Made by a program: the position numbers and the translations under genes
Part shown: piece after piece, positions 1-5,241 of the stretch
How the letters are laid out: the number at the start of each line of letters is the position of its first letter
Numbering within the stretch: position 1 is the stretch's first letter
Notes under the pieces: generated by a model
What the model was told of the DNA's origin: nothing
The model's input: the letters and a program-made list of their open reading frames with translations, nothing else
Database searches by the model: none
Origin: Pseudobdellovibrionaceae bacterium
Lineage (GTDB): Bacteria > Bdellovibrionota > Bdellovibrionia > Bdellovibrionales > JAMPXM01
DNA length: 5,445 nt
NCBI GenBank assembly: GCA_913776405.1
Contig: CAJYOV010000028.1
Span: 1 to 5,445 of the forward strand
Reading direction: 5' to 3'

Positions 1-29
1 TCTTTCCCTACACGACGCTCTTCCGATCT
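1..29. other. Illumina TruSeq adapter remnant (not genomic)
   Basis: These 29 bases are identical to the 3' end of the Illumina universal adapter/read-1 primer as I know it; positions 12-29 read ACGACGCTCTTCCGATCT, the diagnostic end of that oligonucleotide. Genomic sequence begins at base 30. The ftsL reading frame runs leftward through the adapter without a stop, so an automatic annotation would give the truncated protein a false C-terminal tail of about ten residues ending in ASCRER. The right end of the window shows no adapter. Confidence 0.97.
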
Positions 30-240
30 GCTCGAGATCGCGCATATTGCGCTCTTCGCGAGTCAGCTTCAAAACCGAATACCCCATGCGGCGTACTTCC
101 ATCTTACAGAAAACGCACATGAATAAAAATGAAACTACGATCAGAAGGCTTGCGAAAGGCGCAAGCTCACGAGCTTTATCGCCTCCAGGCAAAACAGCCT
201 CGAAGAAGCCTTTAATCATCTGATTCGTCTTGTGAGCCAT
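30..240 (-). CDS. ftsL: Cell division protein FtsL, N-terminal part (truncated by contig end)
   Basis: This is a small bitopic membrane protein. FtsL forms the FtsQLB complex that activates septal peptidoglycan synthesis. Seventy genomic residues are visible: a cytoplasmic N-terminus (MAHKTNQMIKGFFEAV), one hydrophobic helix at about residues 28-45 (APFASLLIVVSFLFMCVF), and the start of a polar, probably coiled-coil periplasmic part (MEVRRMGYSVLKLTREERN). The membrane helix followed by a V-R-x-G-Y-x-V-x-x-L pattern, and the position directly after rsmH, are typical of FtsL; sequence alone would be weak evidence because the family diverges fast. The ATG used overlaps the rsmH end by 29 bp. A second ATG at 219 (residue 8) would overlap by only 8 bp and is an equally possible start; neither has a clear Shine-Dalgarno site. 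Translation to the left of base 30 is adapter, not protein. The rest of the gene, and probably penicillin-binding protein and mur genes, would lie beyond the contig. Confidence 0.8.
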
Positions 241-1264
241 AAGGAGAGGAAGACGCATAAGGGTTCCCTTTCTCGAAGACGCGAAGTTTGGCGCTTCGTG
301 CACGCGGATTGACACGAGTTTCGTCGTCGTCCGGTTTGATGACTTTGCGATTCACGAGGTGACCCACGTGAAGGTGTTGTTTGAAAATCTGTTTTACGAT
401 TCGGTCTTCGAGTGAGTGGAACGTGATGACGGCAAGCCGCCCTCCTTCCGCTAACGACTCGATCATGGCCGGCAAGGAGCGCGAAAGACCTTCGAGCTCC
501 TCGTTCACTTTCAGGCGAAGCGCCATAAAGTAGCGTGTCGCCGGGTGCGAGCCTTTTTTCTGCCAGCCATCGACTCGCTCAATCATGCTCGCGAGTTCTT
601 TTGTCGATTCGAAGGGCTTACGCTCGGCGCGATCTTTCACGATCGCGTTGACCACTCGGAACGGGCGCTGCACTTCACCATACTCGATGAAGAGACGTGC
701 CAGGTCTTGTTCGTCGAGTTCATTCACGAGGTCCGCTGCCGTTGTCGTCAGACGCTGATCCATTCGCATGTCGAGCGGGCCGTCGTGATAGAAACTGAAA
801 CCGCGATGCGCCTGATCGAGTTGAGGCGAGCTCACGCCTAGATCCAAAAGCATGCGGTCGAACTTGAGCTCAGCAAATTTCTCGCGCTCTTTTGCGAAGT
901 CTTGAAAGTTCGCGCGCACAAGTTGCAAACGCCCCTCGGCAATTTCTTGCGCAAAGCGCTCGTGACCAAACTTGATGGCCTCTTCATCCCAATCGAAGGC
1001 AACCATCTTCGCCGACGGAAACGCGTTCATGACGGCAGACGTGTGACCACCGCGACCGAACGTGCCGTCGAACGCAACTCGTGCTTCAGATGTTGAGTCC
1101 GAAGGTGCAAACTGGTCTGCTTTCGTGAAACCAGCTTCTAACTTCGCTGCTTGCTCTTTTGCGCCGAACACTTCGAGCACCGCGCGCAAGAACACGGGCG
1201 CGTGTTCGTTCGAAACACCACCCTTCTGGCTTTGAGCGTTCTTTTGCGAGTGCGCGTCTGTCAT
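212..1264 (-). CDS. rsmH: 16S rRNA (cytosine(1402)-N4)-methyltransferase RsmH (MraW)
   Basis: RsmH is a SAM-dependent methyltransferase that adds the N4-methyl group to C1402 in the decoding centre of 16S rRNA; it acts in the cytoplasm on the 30S subunit. Family motifs appear in order: HAPVFLRAVL (21-30), the SAM-binding DGTFGRGGHTS (66-76), FDWDEEAI (90-97), LLDLGVSSPQLDQAHRGFSF (139-158) followed by DGPLDMRMD (161-169), HPATRYFMALRLKVNEEL (240-257), GGRLAVITFHSLEDRIVK (274-291), and NPRARSAKLR (319-328). The length of 350 aa is slightly above the roughly 310 of the E. coli enzyme, partly because of some 20-25 extra residues between the HxPV motif and the SAM loop (about 35-62), a polar stretch of unknown use. 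The start is well fixed: its ATG overlaps the mraZ stop as ATGA (1261-1264), with GAGGA six bases upstream, so translation is probably coupled to mraZ. It is transcribed with mraZ and ftsL. Confidence 0.97.
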   Translation of the reverse strand: MTDAHSQKNAQSQKGGVSNEHAPVFLRAVLEVFGAKEQAAKLEAGFTKADQFAPSDSTSEARVAFDGTFGRGGHTSAVMNAFPSAKMVAFDWDEEAIKFGHERFAQEIAEGRLQLVRANFQDFAKEREKFAELKFDRMLLDLGVSSPQLDQAHRGFSFYHDGPLDMRMDQRLTTTAADLVNELDEQDLARLFIEYGEVQRPFRVVNAIVKDRAERKPFESTKELASMIERVDGWQKKGSHPATRYFMALRLKVNEELEGLSRSLPAMIESLAEGGRLAVITFHSLEDRIVKQIFKQHLHVGHLVNRKVIKPDDDETRVNPRARSAKLRVFEKGNPYASSSPYGSQDESDD

Positions 1265-1755
1265 CGCTCATCCTCATTCGAGTCGAGCAGCGCGACGGCT
1301 GCGAGAGTTTCTTCGAAGTTTTCAGTGAGATCTTCGTAAATACTTTTCCAAGTGTCTTCGGCCCAAATCTCGAATTTATTTCCAAGACCGACGAGAACAA
1401 TCTGCCCCTCGAGGCCCGCGAACTTCCGAAGCGACTGCGGAACGAGTACGCGGTTCTGCGAATCGACATCGCTCGCCTGACCACCTGAAAGATAGAATCT
1501 CGAGAACGCTTGGACCTCAGCTTTCAACGACGAAAGTCGAGCGATGTTGCGCTCAAGCTTCTCCCACTCAGCGACGCTGTAAGCATGCAAGCAGGACTTT
1601 CCACGGTAGCGATTGTTCGTGAGAATGAGTTGAGATTTGCCAGTATTATCAGTGGGTAAGATCTGGCGATAAGCCGCGGGAATCATGAGTCGACCCTTAG
1701 GATCGAGCTTGATTTCAAAGCGCCCGCGAAAGGGCCCCGTGGCAAGAGAAGTCAT
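1261..1755 (-). CDS. mraZ: Transcriptional regulator MraZ
   Basis: MraZ is the DNA-binding repressor that opens dcw clusters. It forms ring-shaped oligomers and binds short direct repeats in its own promoter region. The 164-aa protein carries the two expected tandem SpoVT/AbrB-like half-domains: the first around FEIKLDPKGRLMIPAAYR (13-30, core DPKGR at 18-22), the second around SGGQASDVDSQNRVLVPQSL (90-109, core DSQNR at 98-102). In the second core the usual Gly before Arg is Asn101. The C-terminus (about 138-164) is an acidic tail (NFEET, SNEDER), somewhat longer than in the roughly 150-residue E. coli protein. The ATG has AAGGA four bases upstream. The stop overlaps rsmH by 4 bp. Matching 10-bp GTGG repeats lie 119-158 bp upstream (1874-1913), supporting autoregulation. 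Confidence 0.96.
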   Translation of the reverse strand: MTSLATGPFRGRFEIKLDPKGRLMIPAAYRQILPTDNTGKSQLILTNNRYRGKSCLHAYSVAEWEKLERNIARLSSLKAEVQAFSRFYLSGGQASDVDSQNRVLVPQSLRKFAGLEGQIVLVGLGNKFEIWAEDTWKSIYEDLTENFEETLAAVALLDSNEDER

Positions 1756-1873
1756 TCAGTCCTTAAACGCCGTACTGGCAGGAGTGAAGTAGCAAAAGCC
1801 CATCCGTGGACTCTTGAGAGGAGACAAGAGCGTTCACGAACACCGGCTAAGCTTGCTTTCGCAACCCTATCGG
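1756..1873 (-). other. mraZ 5' leader with small hairpin
   Basis: If the promoter at 1909-1937 is correct, transcription starts near 1902 and the mraZ mRNA has a leader of about 147 nt, long for a gene of this type. The part between the MraZ repeats and the mraZ start contains one clear inverted repeat, CTCTTG at 1811-1816 and CAAGAG at 1825-1830 (6-bp stem, 8-nt loop). On the minus strand it also contains a nine-codon open frame starting ATGCCGATA, without a convincing ribosome site. I recognise no riboswitch or other known leader RNA. The hairpin has no following T-run, so I do not call it a terminator. Confidence 0.35.
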
Positions 1874-1913
1874 CATCCACTTCACGCCACTTGACTCCAC
1901 CTTTCTCCACTTT
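1874..1913 (-). promoter_or_regulatory. Probable MraZ operator: four 10-bp direct repeats
   Basis: Read on the minus strand, four consecutive 10-bp units are AAAGTGGAGA (1904-1913), AAGGTGGAGT (1894-1903), CAAGTGGCGT (1884-1893) and GAAGTGGATG (1874-1883). All share GTGG at the same place (CCAC at 1877, 1887, 1897 and 1907 on the plus strand), and three of the four read AAGTGG. MraZ proteins of E. coli and of mycoplasmas are known to bind short G-rich direct repeats (TGGG or AAAGTG type) with 10-bp periodicity upstream of mraZ. The site precedes mraZ here, and the first unit overlaps the proposed -10 box, with the second over the start point, so bound MraZ would block RNA polymerase. No further unit is found at the expected 10-bp steps on either side. 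Confidence 0.88.
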
Positions 1914-1937
1914 AAGGAGTGGGGCCTAACGCGTCAA
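1909..1937 (-). promoter_or_regulatory. Candidate sigma-70 promoter of mraZ-rsmH-ftsL
   Basis: On the minus strand a -35 box TTGACG (1932-1937; 5 of 6 matches to TTGACA) is followed after exactly 17 bp by TAAAGT (1909-1914; 4 of 6 to TATAAT). The -10 box overlaps the first MraZ repeat, as expected for an autorepressed promoter. A second TTGACA on the same strand (1982-1987) is a perfect -35 but has no good -10 at 16-18 bp, so it is less likely, though an additional upstream promoter cannot be excluded. Confidence 0.6.
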
Positions 1938-1952
1938 GTCCCATATTTGTTT

Positions 1953-1982
1953 TTGAGTCGTCCTAATGTGATGTGTTACACT
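1953..1982 (+). promoter_or_regulatory. Candidate promoter for the rightward genes
   Basis: On the plus strand TTGAGT (1953-1958, 4 of 6) and TACACT (1977-1982, 4 of 6) are separated by 18 bp, and TG at 1974-1975 gives an extended -10 arrangement (TGTTACACT). It lies about 70 bp before the zinc-ribbon gene start and would be divergent from the mraZ promoter. The match is modest and the call rests mainly on position. Confidence 0.35.
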
Positions 1983-2053
1983 GTCAATAAGTGAGTGATT
2001 TCGATTACTTAGGTTATCAGTAGGCAGCTTTTTAAGCAAAGGACAGCTCTCCC

Positions 2054-3181
2054 ATGATGGTGAATTGCCCTAAATGTGGGTTCTCTCAACCGAAAGATCG
2101 CTACTGCGCAAGCTGTGGCGTCGACATGGTTGCGTTTCGACCTGCCCAAAAACCCTTAATGACTCGCCTTCTTCAGAACACAAGCGTCCAGATCGTAGCG
2201 TTGGTCGGCGCGATTGTGGTTCTTGGCATTTACATCAACGCCCAAAATAATCGCGCGGCTCTCGCACAACGGTCTGCTGAACTTGCGGCCTCGACATCTC
2301 CATCATCGACGTCAGACGAGCTGCCATCGTCGCCGAACGACCGTTATCAACAAGAGGCGGATGAAGCTCGCGCGGCCGCAAACGCGTACGCAGAAAAACA
2401 GGCTGCACTGACTGAAGCACGTCTTGCCGAAAACGACCGCGTAAGTTCGCAGTCTGCGAATTTCGCTTCAACCGCTGGCGAAGAAACGACGAGCTCAAGC
2501 TCACAGCCTGCAGGCTCGAATGCAGCGTCTGCGAGTGTCGCAGCAAATCCGTCTCCAAGCGCCAGCCCATCGCAAGCGTCTCCGCAAGCAGCTGCGGGTG
2601 CGACTGCGGGCGCGGGCGCGACAACGGCGGAAGCGCCGCGCTCGATTCAGATTTACTTCGTTGAAATCCCTCGCGCAGCTGCGGCTGACCTGTTTGCACA
2701 AGCGAAGCAAGCTGGCGGCGACGGTGTGATGAATTTTGGCGTCATCTCAGATGCTCAAGGGAAGCTCTCGACTGTTCGTGGGCTTCGTCGCATTGAAGTT
2801 GCCGGTGATTACCAGATTCGCCTGAATCAGCCTGCAATCGCCTTTAAGGGCACGCACGATCTGCAAACAAATCAGAACATCGGCTTTACGATCCAAGCCG
2901 TACCTGTCGCAACAGAAGACGGCAGTGTTCGCTTTCAAATCGACGTCAACCGGATCCTCAAAGACCCGTCTGCAGGTCTTGAGTCGTTCAACTTCATGCT
3001 GCCTGAGAGTTTCGTGATACCGAAAAAAGGCGCCGCTCTTTTTTCAGGCGCTCTTCCGCACAGACCGCTCTTCGAGGGCGAGGCACCGGCTTATCGGAAC
3101 TCGAACGTTTTGCGTGTCATGACAAGTGGCCCTTTCCGCCAAGGCGCAACCGACGTTGCGATCGTCATCGAAGCAAAATAA
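2054..3181 (+). CDS. Zinc-ribbon, single-pass membrane protein with unassigned periplasmic domain
   Basis: I do not recognise this 375-aa protein. Four parts are visible. First, a cytoplasmic zinc ribbon with Cys5-x2-Cys8 and Cys18-x2-Cys21 (CPKC and CASC). Second, one transmembrane helix at about 45-62 (VQIVALVGAIVVLGIYI), preceded by Lys33 and Arg38, which predicts N-in/C-out topology. Third, a long linker, about 75-195, first charged and helical (QQEADEARAAANAYAEKQAA), then Ala/Ser/Pro/Gly low complexity. Fourth, a beta-rich C-terminal domain, 196-375, with alternating hydrophobic strands (SIQIYFVEI, IGFTIQAVPV, SVRFQIDV) and the end ATDVAIVIEAK. The strand pattern and the ending faintly recall the secretin beta-domain (strand-rich body ending in ELxIxIxP-like strands), but I cannot confirm homology. 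AAAGGA lies ten bases before the chosen ATG; the next codon is also ATG, with poorer spacing. It sits 37 bp before tdk and may be cotranscribed. A role as a cytoplasm-to-periplasm linking or envelope protein is inferred only from architecture. Confidence 0.85.
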   Translation: MMVNCPKCGFSQPKDRYCASCGVDMVAFRPAQKPLMTRLLQNTSVQIVALVGAIVVLGIYINAQNNRAALAQRSAELAASTSPSSTSDELPSSPNDRYQQEADEARAAANAYAEKQAALTEARLAENDRVSSQSANFASTAGEETTSSSSQPAGSNAASASVAANPSPSASPSQASPQAAAGATAGAGATTAEAPRSIQIYFVEIPRAAAADLFAQAKQAGGDGVMNFGVISDAQGKLSTVRGLRRIEVAGDYQIRLNQPAIAFKGTHDLQTNQNIGFTIQAVPVATEDGSVRFQIDVNRILKDPSAGLESFNFMLPESFVIPKKGAALFSGALPHRPLFEGEAPAYRNSNVLRVMTSGPFRQGATDVAIVIEAK

Positions 3182-3218
3182 TTGCCGTTTTCGAGCCTGA
3201 CCGGTAGACCTTTGACCC

Positions 3219-3830
3219 ATGATCGAAGTCATCGCCGGCAGCATGTTCAGCGGAAAAACAGAAGAGCTTATTCGTCGTCTTCGTCGCGCCAAATACGCAA
3301 GACAGCCGATTCAAGTTTTCAAACCACGTATCGACGATCGCTACAGCGCCGATCACGTTGCAAGCCACAACAAATCGCTCTTCCCTTCGACCGTGATCGA
3401 AAACGCAAACGAGATCGAAAAACATCTCGCGCCTGAAACTCGTGTCATTGCGGTCGATGAAGCCCAATTCTTCGATAACGAGCTCCCCGCAGTCGTCAAT
3501 CGCCTCGCCGATCGCGGCATCCGCGTGATCATCGCGGGCCTCGATATGGACTGGAAAGGTGAACCTTTCCCGCCCATGCCAGAACTGATGGCGATCGCAG
3601 AAAGTGTCGAGAAACTTCAAGCCGTTTGCGTCGTGTGTGGCGGTTCTGCTTCTCGCACGCAGCGATTGCTGAAAAGCACAGCGACGGTCCTCGTTGGTGA
3701 TCACACGGCCTACGAGCCTCGCTGCCGCATGTGCTTCGATATCAATCTTGCGATGACCGGTAATCTCGAAGGCGAACTCCCCGGCATTCTCGAAGAAAAA
3801 CCAAATCAACTTCCCACCATCGAGCTTTGA
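3219..3830 (+). CDS. tdk: Thymidine kinase (type II)
   Basis: Tdk phosphorylates thymidine (and deoxyuridine) with ATP to give dTMP (dUMP), the entry step of thymidine salvage in the cytoplasm. The 203-aa protein has the full type II (human TK1/E. coli-like) set: P-loop GSMFSGKT (7-14), the Walker B/catalytic stretch VDEAQFF (79-85) with Glu81 as the probable general base, GLDMDWKGEPF (107-117), and the structural zinc site formed by Cys137, Cys140 (CVVC), Cys169 and Cys172 (CRMC). The substrate-binding lasso is around DHTAYEPRC (161-169). Length is normal for the family and no key residue is missing. The ATG puts the P-loop at the usual distance from the N-terminus, although no clear Shine-Dalgarno sequence precedes it, which may mean translation depends on the upstream gene 37 bp away. 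Two bases separate its stop from the next gene's ATG, indicating an operon. Confidence 0.96.
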   Translation: MIEVIAGSMFSGKTEELIRRLRRAKYARQPIQVFKPRIDDRYSADHVASHNKSLFPSTVIENANEIEKHLAPETRVIAVDEAQFFDNELPAVVNRLADRGIRVIIAGLDMDWKGEPFPPMPELMAIAESVEKLQAVCVVCGGSASRTQRLLKSTATVLVGDHTAYEPRCRMCFDINLAMTGNLEGELPGILEEKPNQLPTIEL

Positions 3831-3832
3831 TC

Positions 3833-4624
3833 ATGGCGTTTCGTCTCAGCGAAATCGAACACAAGTACGGCCCTAACGTTCACATTCTCGACGACACGTT
3901 ACTCTCGTCGTGGCTCGCGAAGCTTTGCTCGCCAGACACGTTCCAGCCTTCGATCAATGCGCTCGTAGCGAATCTCTATTCGTCACTTCTGAAAACGGTG
4001 ATGAATTCTCAGTTCCCGAAAAAGAAAATGCGACTCGCAACACGCATGACAGCTTCACACCCTGAGTCACCCCTCGAGGCGGAAGTTTTTGATACCGAGA
4101 CTCGCGTTGTGTCTGTGAATCTCGCGCGCGCGGGTACATACCCGAGTCACGTCTGTTACGATCAACTCAATCACATCTTGAACCCCGCACGCATCCGCCA
4201 GGACCATATCTTGGCTTCGCGCGTAACCGACTCGAAAGAGCACGTCACGGGCACACAGCTTGGCGGCACTAAGATCGGCGGCGATGTCGATGGTGCCTTT
4301 GTTCTCTTTCCAGACCCGATGGGCGCAACTGGCAACACGATCGTGTCGGCCCTAGACCACTACAAACACCATGTCGACGGTCAACCGGCCAGGGTTCTGG
4401 CTCTGCACTTGATCGTCACTCCTGAGTATCTTAAAACTGTTACTCAAGCTCATCCCGATCTGGTGATCTTCGCAGTTCGGCTCGATCGCGGCTTGTCGTC
4501 GAAAGCGGTTCTTCAAACCGTGCCCGGCACAAACTGGCAAGAGGAGCGCGGCCTCAACGACAAGCACTACATCGTGCCTGGCGGTGGCGGCTTCGGTGAG
4601 ATCATGAATAACTCGTTCGTTTAA
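3833..4624 (+). CDS. Divergent uracil phosphoribosyltransferase-family protein
   Basis: UPRT joins uracil to PRPP to give UMP; this protein clearly belongs to that type I phosphoribosyltransferase group, but its substrate is uncertain. Recognisable parts, numbered from the ATG, are LARAG (97-101, canonical ILRAG), the PRPP-binding loop FPDPMGATGNT (159-169, canonical DPMLATGGS), HPDLVIFAVRLDRGL (207-221) and GLNDKHYIVPGGGGFGE (240-256). In canonical UPRT the last segment is GLNxxGYIVPGLGDAGDR, where the GDAGD part binds uracil; here it is GGGGFGE. At 263 aa it is about 55 longer than the E. coli enzyme, with a Gly-rich stretch TGTQLGGTKIGGD (139-151) before the PRPP loop. I chose ATG at 3833, two bases after the tdk stop; TTG at 3827 overlapping that stop is possible and would add two residues. 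No strong ribosome site is seen. It could be a true UPRT, an enzyme for another base, or a regulator that kept the fold. Confidence 0.83.
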   Translation: MAFRLSEIEHKYGPNVHILDDTLLSSWLAKLCSPDTFQPSINALVANLYSSLLKTVMNSQFPKKKMRLATRMTASHPESPLEAEVFDTETRVVSVNLARAGTYPSHVCYDQLNHILNPARIRQDHILASRVTDSKEHVTGTQLGGTKIGGDVDGAFVLFPDPMGATGNTIVSALDHYKHHVDGQPARVLALHLIVTPEYLKTVTQAHPDLVIFAVRLDRGLSSKAVLQTVPGTNWQEERGLNDKHYIVPGGGGFGEIMNNSFV

Positions 4625-4645
4625 TCGCGCGATCAAAAAAATCGC
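4624..4645. repeat. Palindrome plus half-site between the UPRT-like gene and hpt
   Basis: ATCGCGCGAT (4624-4633) is a perfect 10-bp palindrome beginning at the last base of the UPRT-like stop codon. After CAAAAAA it is followed by another ATCGC (4641-4645), so GCGAT at 4629-4633 can also pair with it as a 5-bp stem with a 7-nt loop. It may be a weak processing or attenuation hairpin in the 43-bp gap, or chance. The sequence AAGGG (4656-4660), seven bases before the hpt ATG, is the hpt ribosome site. Confidence 0.3.
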
Positions 4646-4667
4646 TCAAGAGGAAAAGGGTACTGCA

Positions 4668-5204
4668 ATGTCAATGGCTCCACTTCAACTCGAAAAACTC
4701 CTCGACGAGAAAAAGATCGCAGCGCGCGTAAAAGAAATGGGCGCAGAGATTACGAAGCTTTGCAAAAAAGAAGACTTGATCGCAGTCTGTATTCTCAAAG
4801 GCTCGTTCATGTTCTACTCAGACTTGATTCGCTCGATCGATGCTGACGTTCGCACCGACTTCCTCGGTTGCTCGAGCTACGGTAACGCCACAAAATCATC
4901 CGGCGAAGTGAAGCTCACTCTCGATCTCACACACGGCATTCAAGGCAAGAACGTGCTTCTCGTCGAAGATATCGTCGACACAGGCCTCACGATGGACTTC
5001 ATCACGAAGACTCTTCAAGCTCGCAATCCGAAACGCCTGATCACGGCGTCACTTCTCTTTAAGCCGAAAGCTTTGAAAGTCGATTTCAAACCTGACTACG
5101 TTGGCTTCGAGGTCGGTAACGAATTCGTCGTTGGCTACGGCCTCGATTATCAGGGTTACTACCGCAACCTTCCGTACATCGCTCAAGTCACAAGCATGCA
5201 GTAA
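4668..5204 (+). CDS. hpt: Hypoxanthine phosphoribosyltransferase
   Basis: Hpt converts hypoxanthine (and usually guanine) plus PRPP to IMP (GMP) and pyrophosphate, in cytoplasmic purine salvage. The 178-aa protein matches the family length and has all main elements: the PPi loop CILKGSFMF (41-49, Leu43-Lys44-Gly45), the flexible active-site loop SSYGNATKSSGEV (69-81), the PRPP motif VLLVEDIVDTGLT (96-108) with Glu100-Asp101, the purine-contacting Lys132 in LLFKPKA (129-135), and the C-terminal YVGFEVGNEFVVGYGLDYQG (144-163), whose Asp160 matches the metal-binding Asp of VGYALDY in other HPRTs. AAGGG seven bases before the ATG supports the start; a second in-frame ATG at residue 3 is too close to distinguish functionally. 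It lies 43 bp after the UPRT-like gene and is probably last in the operon, because a strong hairpin follows its stop. A xanthine/guanine-specific relative is unlikely given the motif set. Confidence 0.96.
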   Translation: MSMAPLQLEKLLDEKKIAARVKEMGAEITKLCKKEDLIAVCILKGSFMFYSDLIRSIDADVRTDFLGCSSYGNATKSSGEVKLTLDLTHGIQGKNVLLVEDIVDTGLTMDFITKTLQARNPKRLITASLLFKPKALKVDFKPDYVGFEVGNEFVVGYGLDYQGYYRNLPYIAQVTSMQ

Positions 5205-5212
5205 GCGAATCG

Positions 5213-5241
5213 CGAGACCGTCTCATCTCGAGACTGTCTCG
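5213..5241 (+). terminator. Hairpin terminator after hpt
   Basis: Starting 8 bp after the hpt stop, CGAGAC (5213-5218) pairs with GTCTCG (5236-5241) and GTCTC (5220-5224) pairs with GAGAC (5230-5234). This gives an 11-bp stem with one C/T mismatch (5219/5235) and a 5-nt loop (5225-5229). Position and strength fit a transcription terminator for the salvage genes. The bases after it (GTTGCTTCGT) are only moderately T-rich, so it may be a weak or factor-assisted terminator, or an mRNA 3'-end stabiliser. Each arm is itself an 11-bp odd palindrome (GAGAC-N-GTCTC). Confidence 0.6.

Noticed and set aside
545..1096. Plus-strand open frames opposite rsmH (545-841, 902-1096)
   Set aside because: They are antisense shadows of rsmH, whose reading frame is fixed by conserved motifs.
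1086..1488. Open frames on both strands across the mraZ-rsmH junction (minus 1086-1484, plus 1159-1488)
   Set aside because: Both overlap the mraZ and rsmH coding sequences in other frames, have Arg/Ser-rich shadow composition and no motifs.
1849..1876. Nine-codon leader peptide (MPIGLRKQA) in the mraZ 5' leader
   Set aside because: It has no ribosome site other than the MraZ repeat itself, no run of regulatory codons, and no attenuator hairpin with a T-run after it.
1960..1987. Second mraZ-strand promoter starting with a perfect TTGACA at 1982-1987
   Set aside because: The best -10 candidates at 16-18 bp (such as TAGGAC) match only 3 of 6 positions; the promoter overlapping the MraZ repeats is better supported.
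2235..2699. Minus-strand open frame of 154 codons opposite the zinc-ribbon gene
   Set aside because: It is antisense to the Ala/Ser-rich linker; low-complexity GC-rich coding commonly leaves the opposite strand open. The translation is Arg/Gln/Ser-rich with no motif.
3165..3809. Minus-strand open frame of 214 codons opposite tdk
   Set aside because: It lies almost wholly antisense to a well-supported tdk with complete motifs; its translation has no recognisable domain and reflects codon bias on the sense strand.
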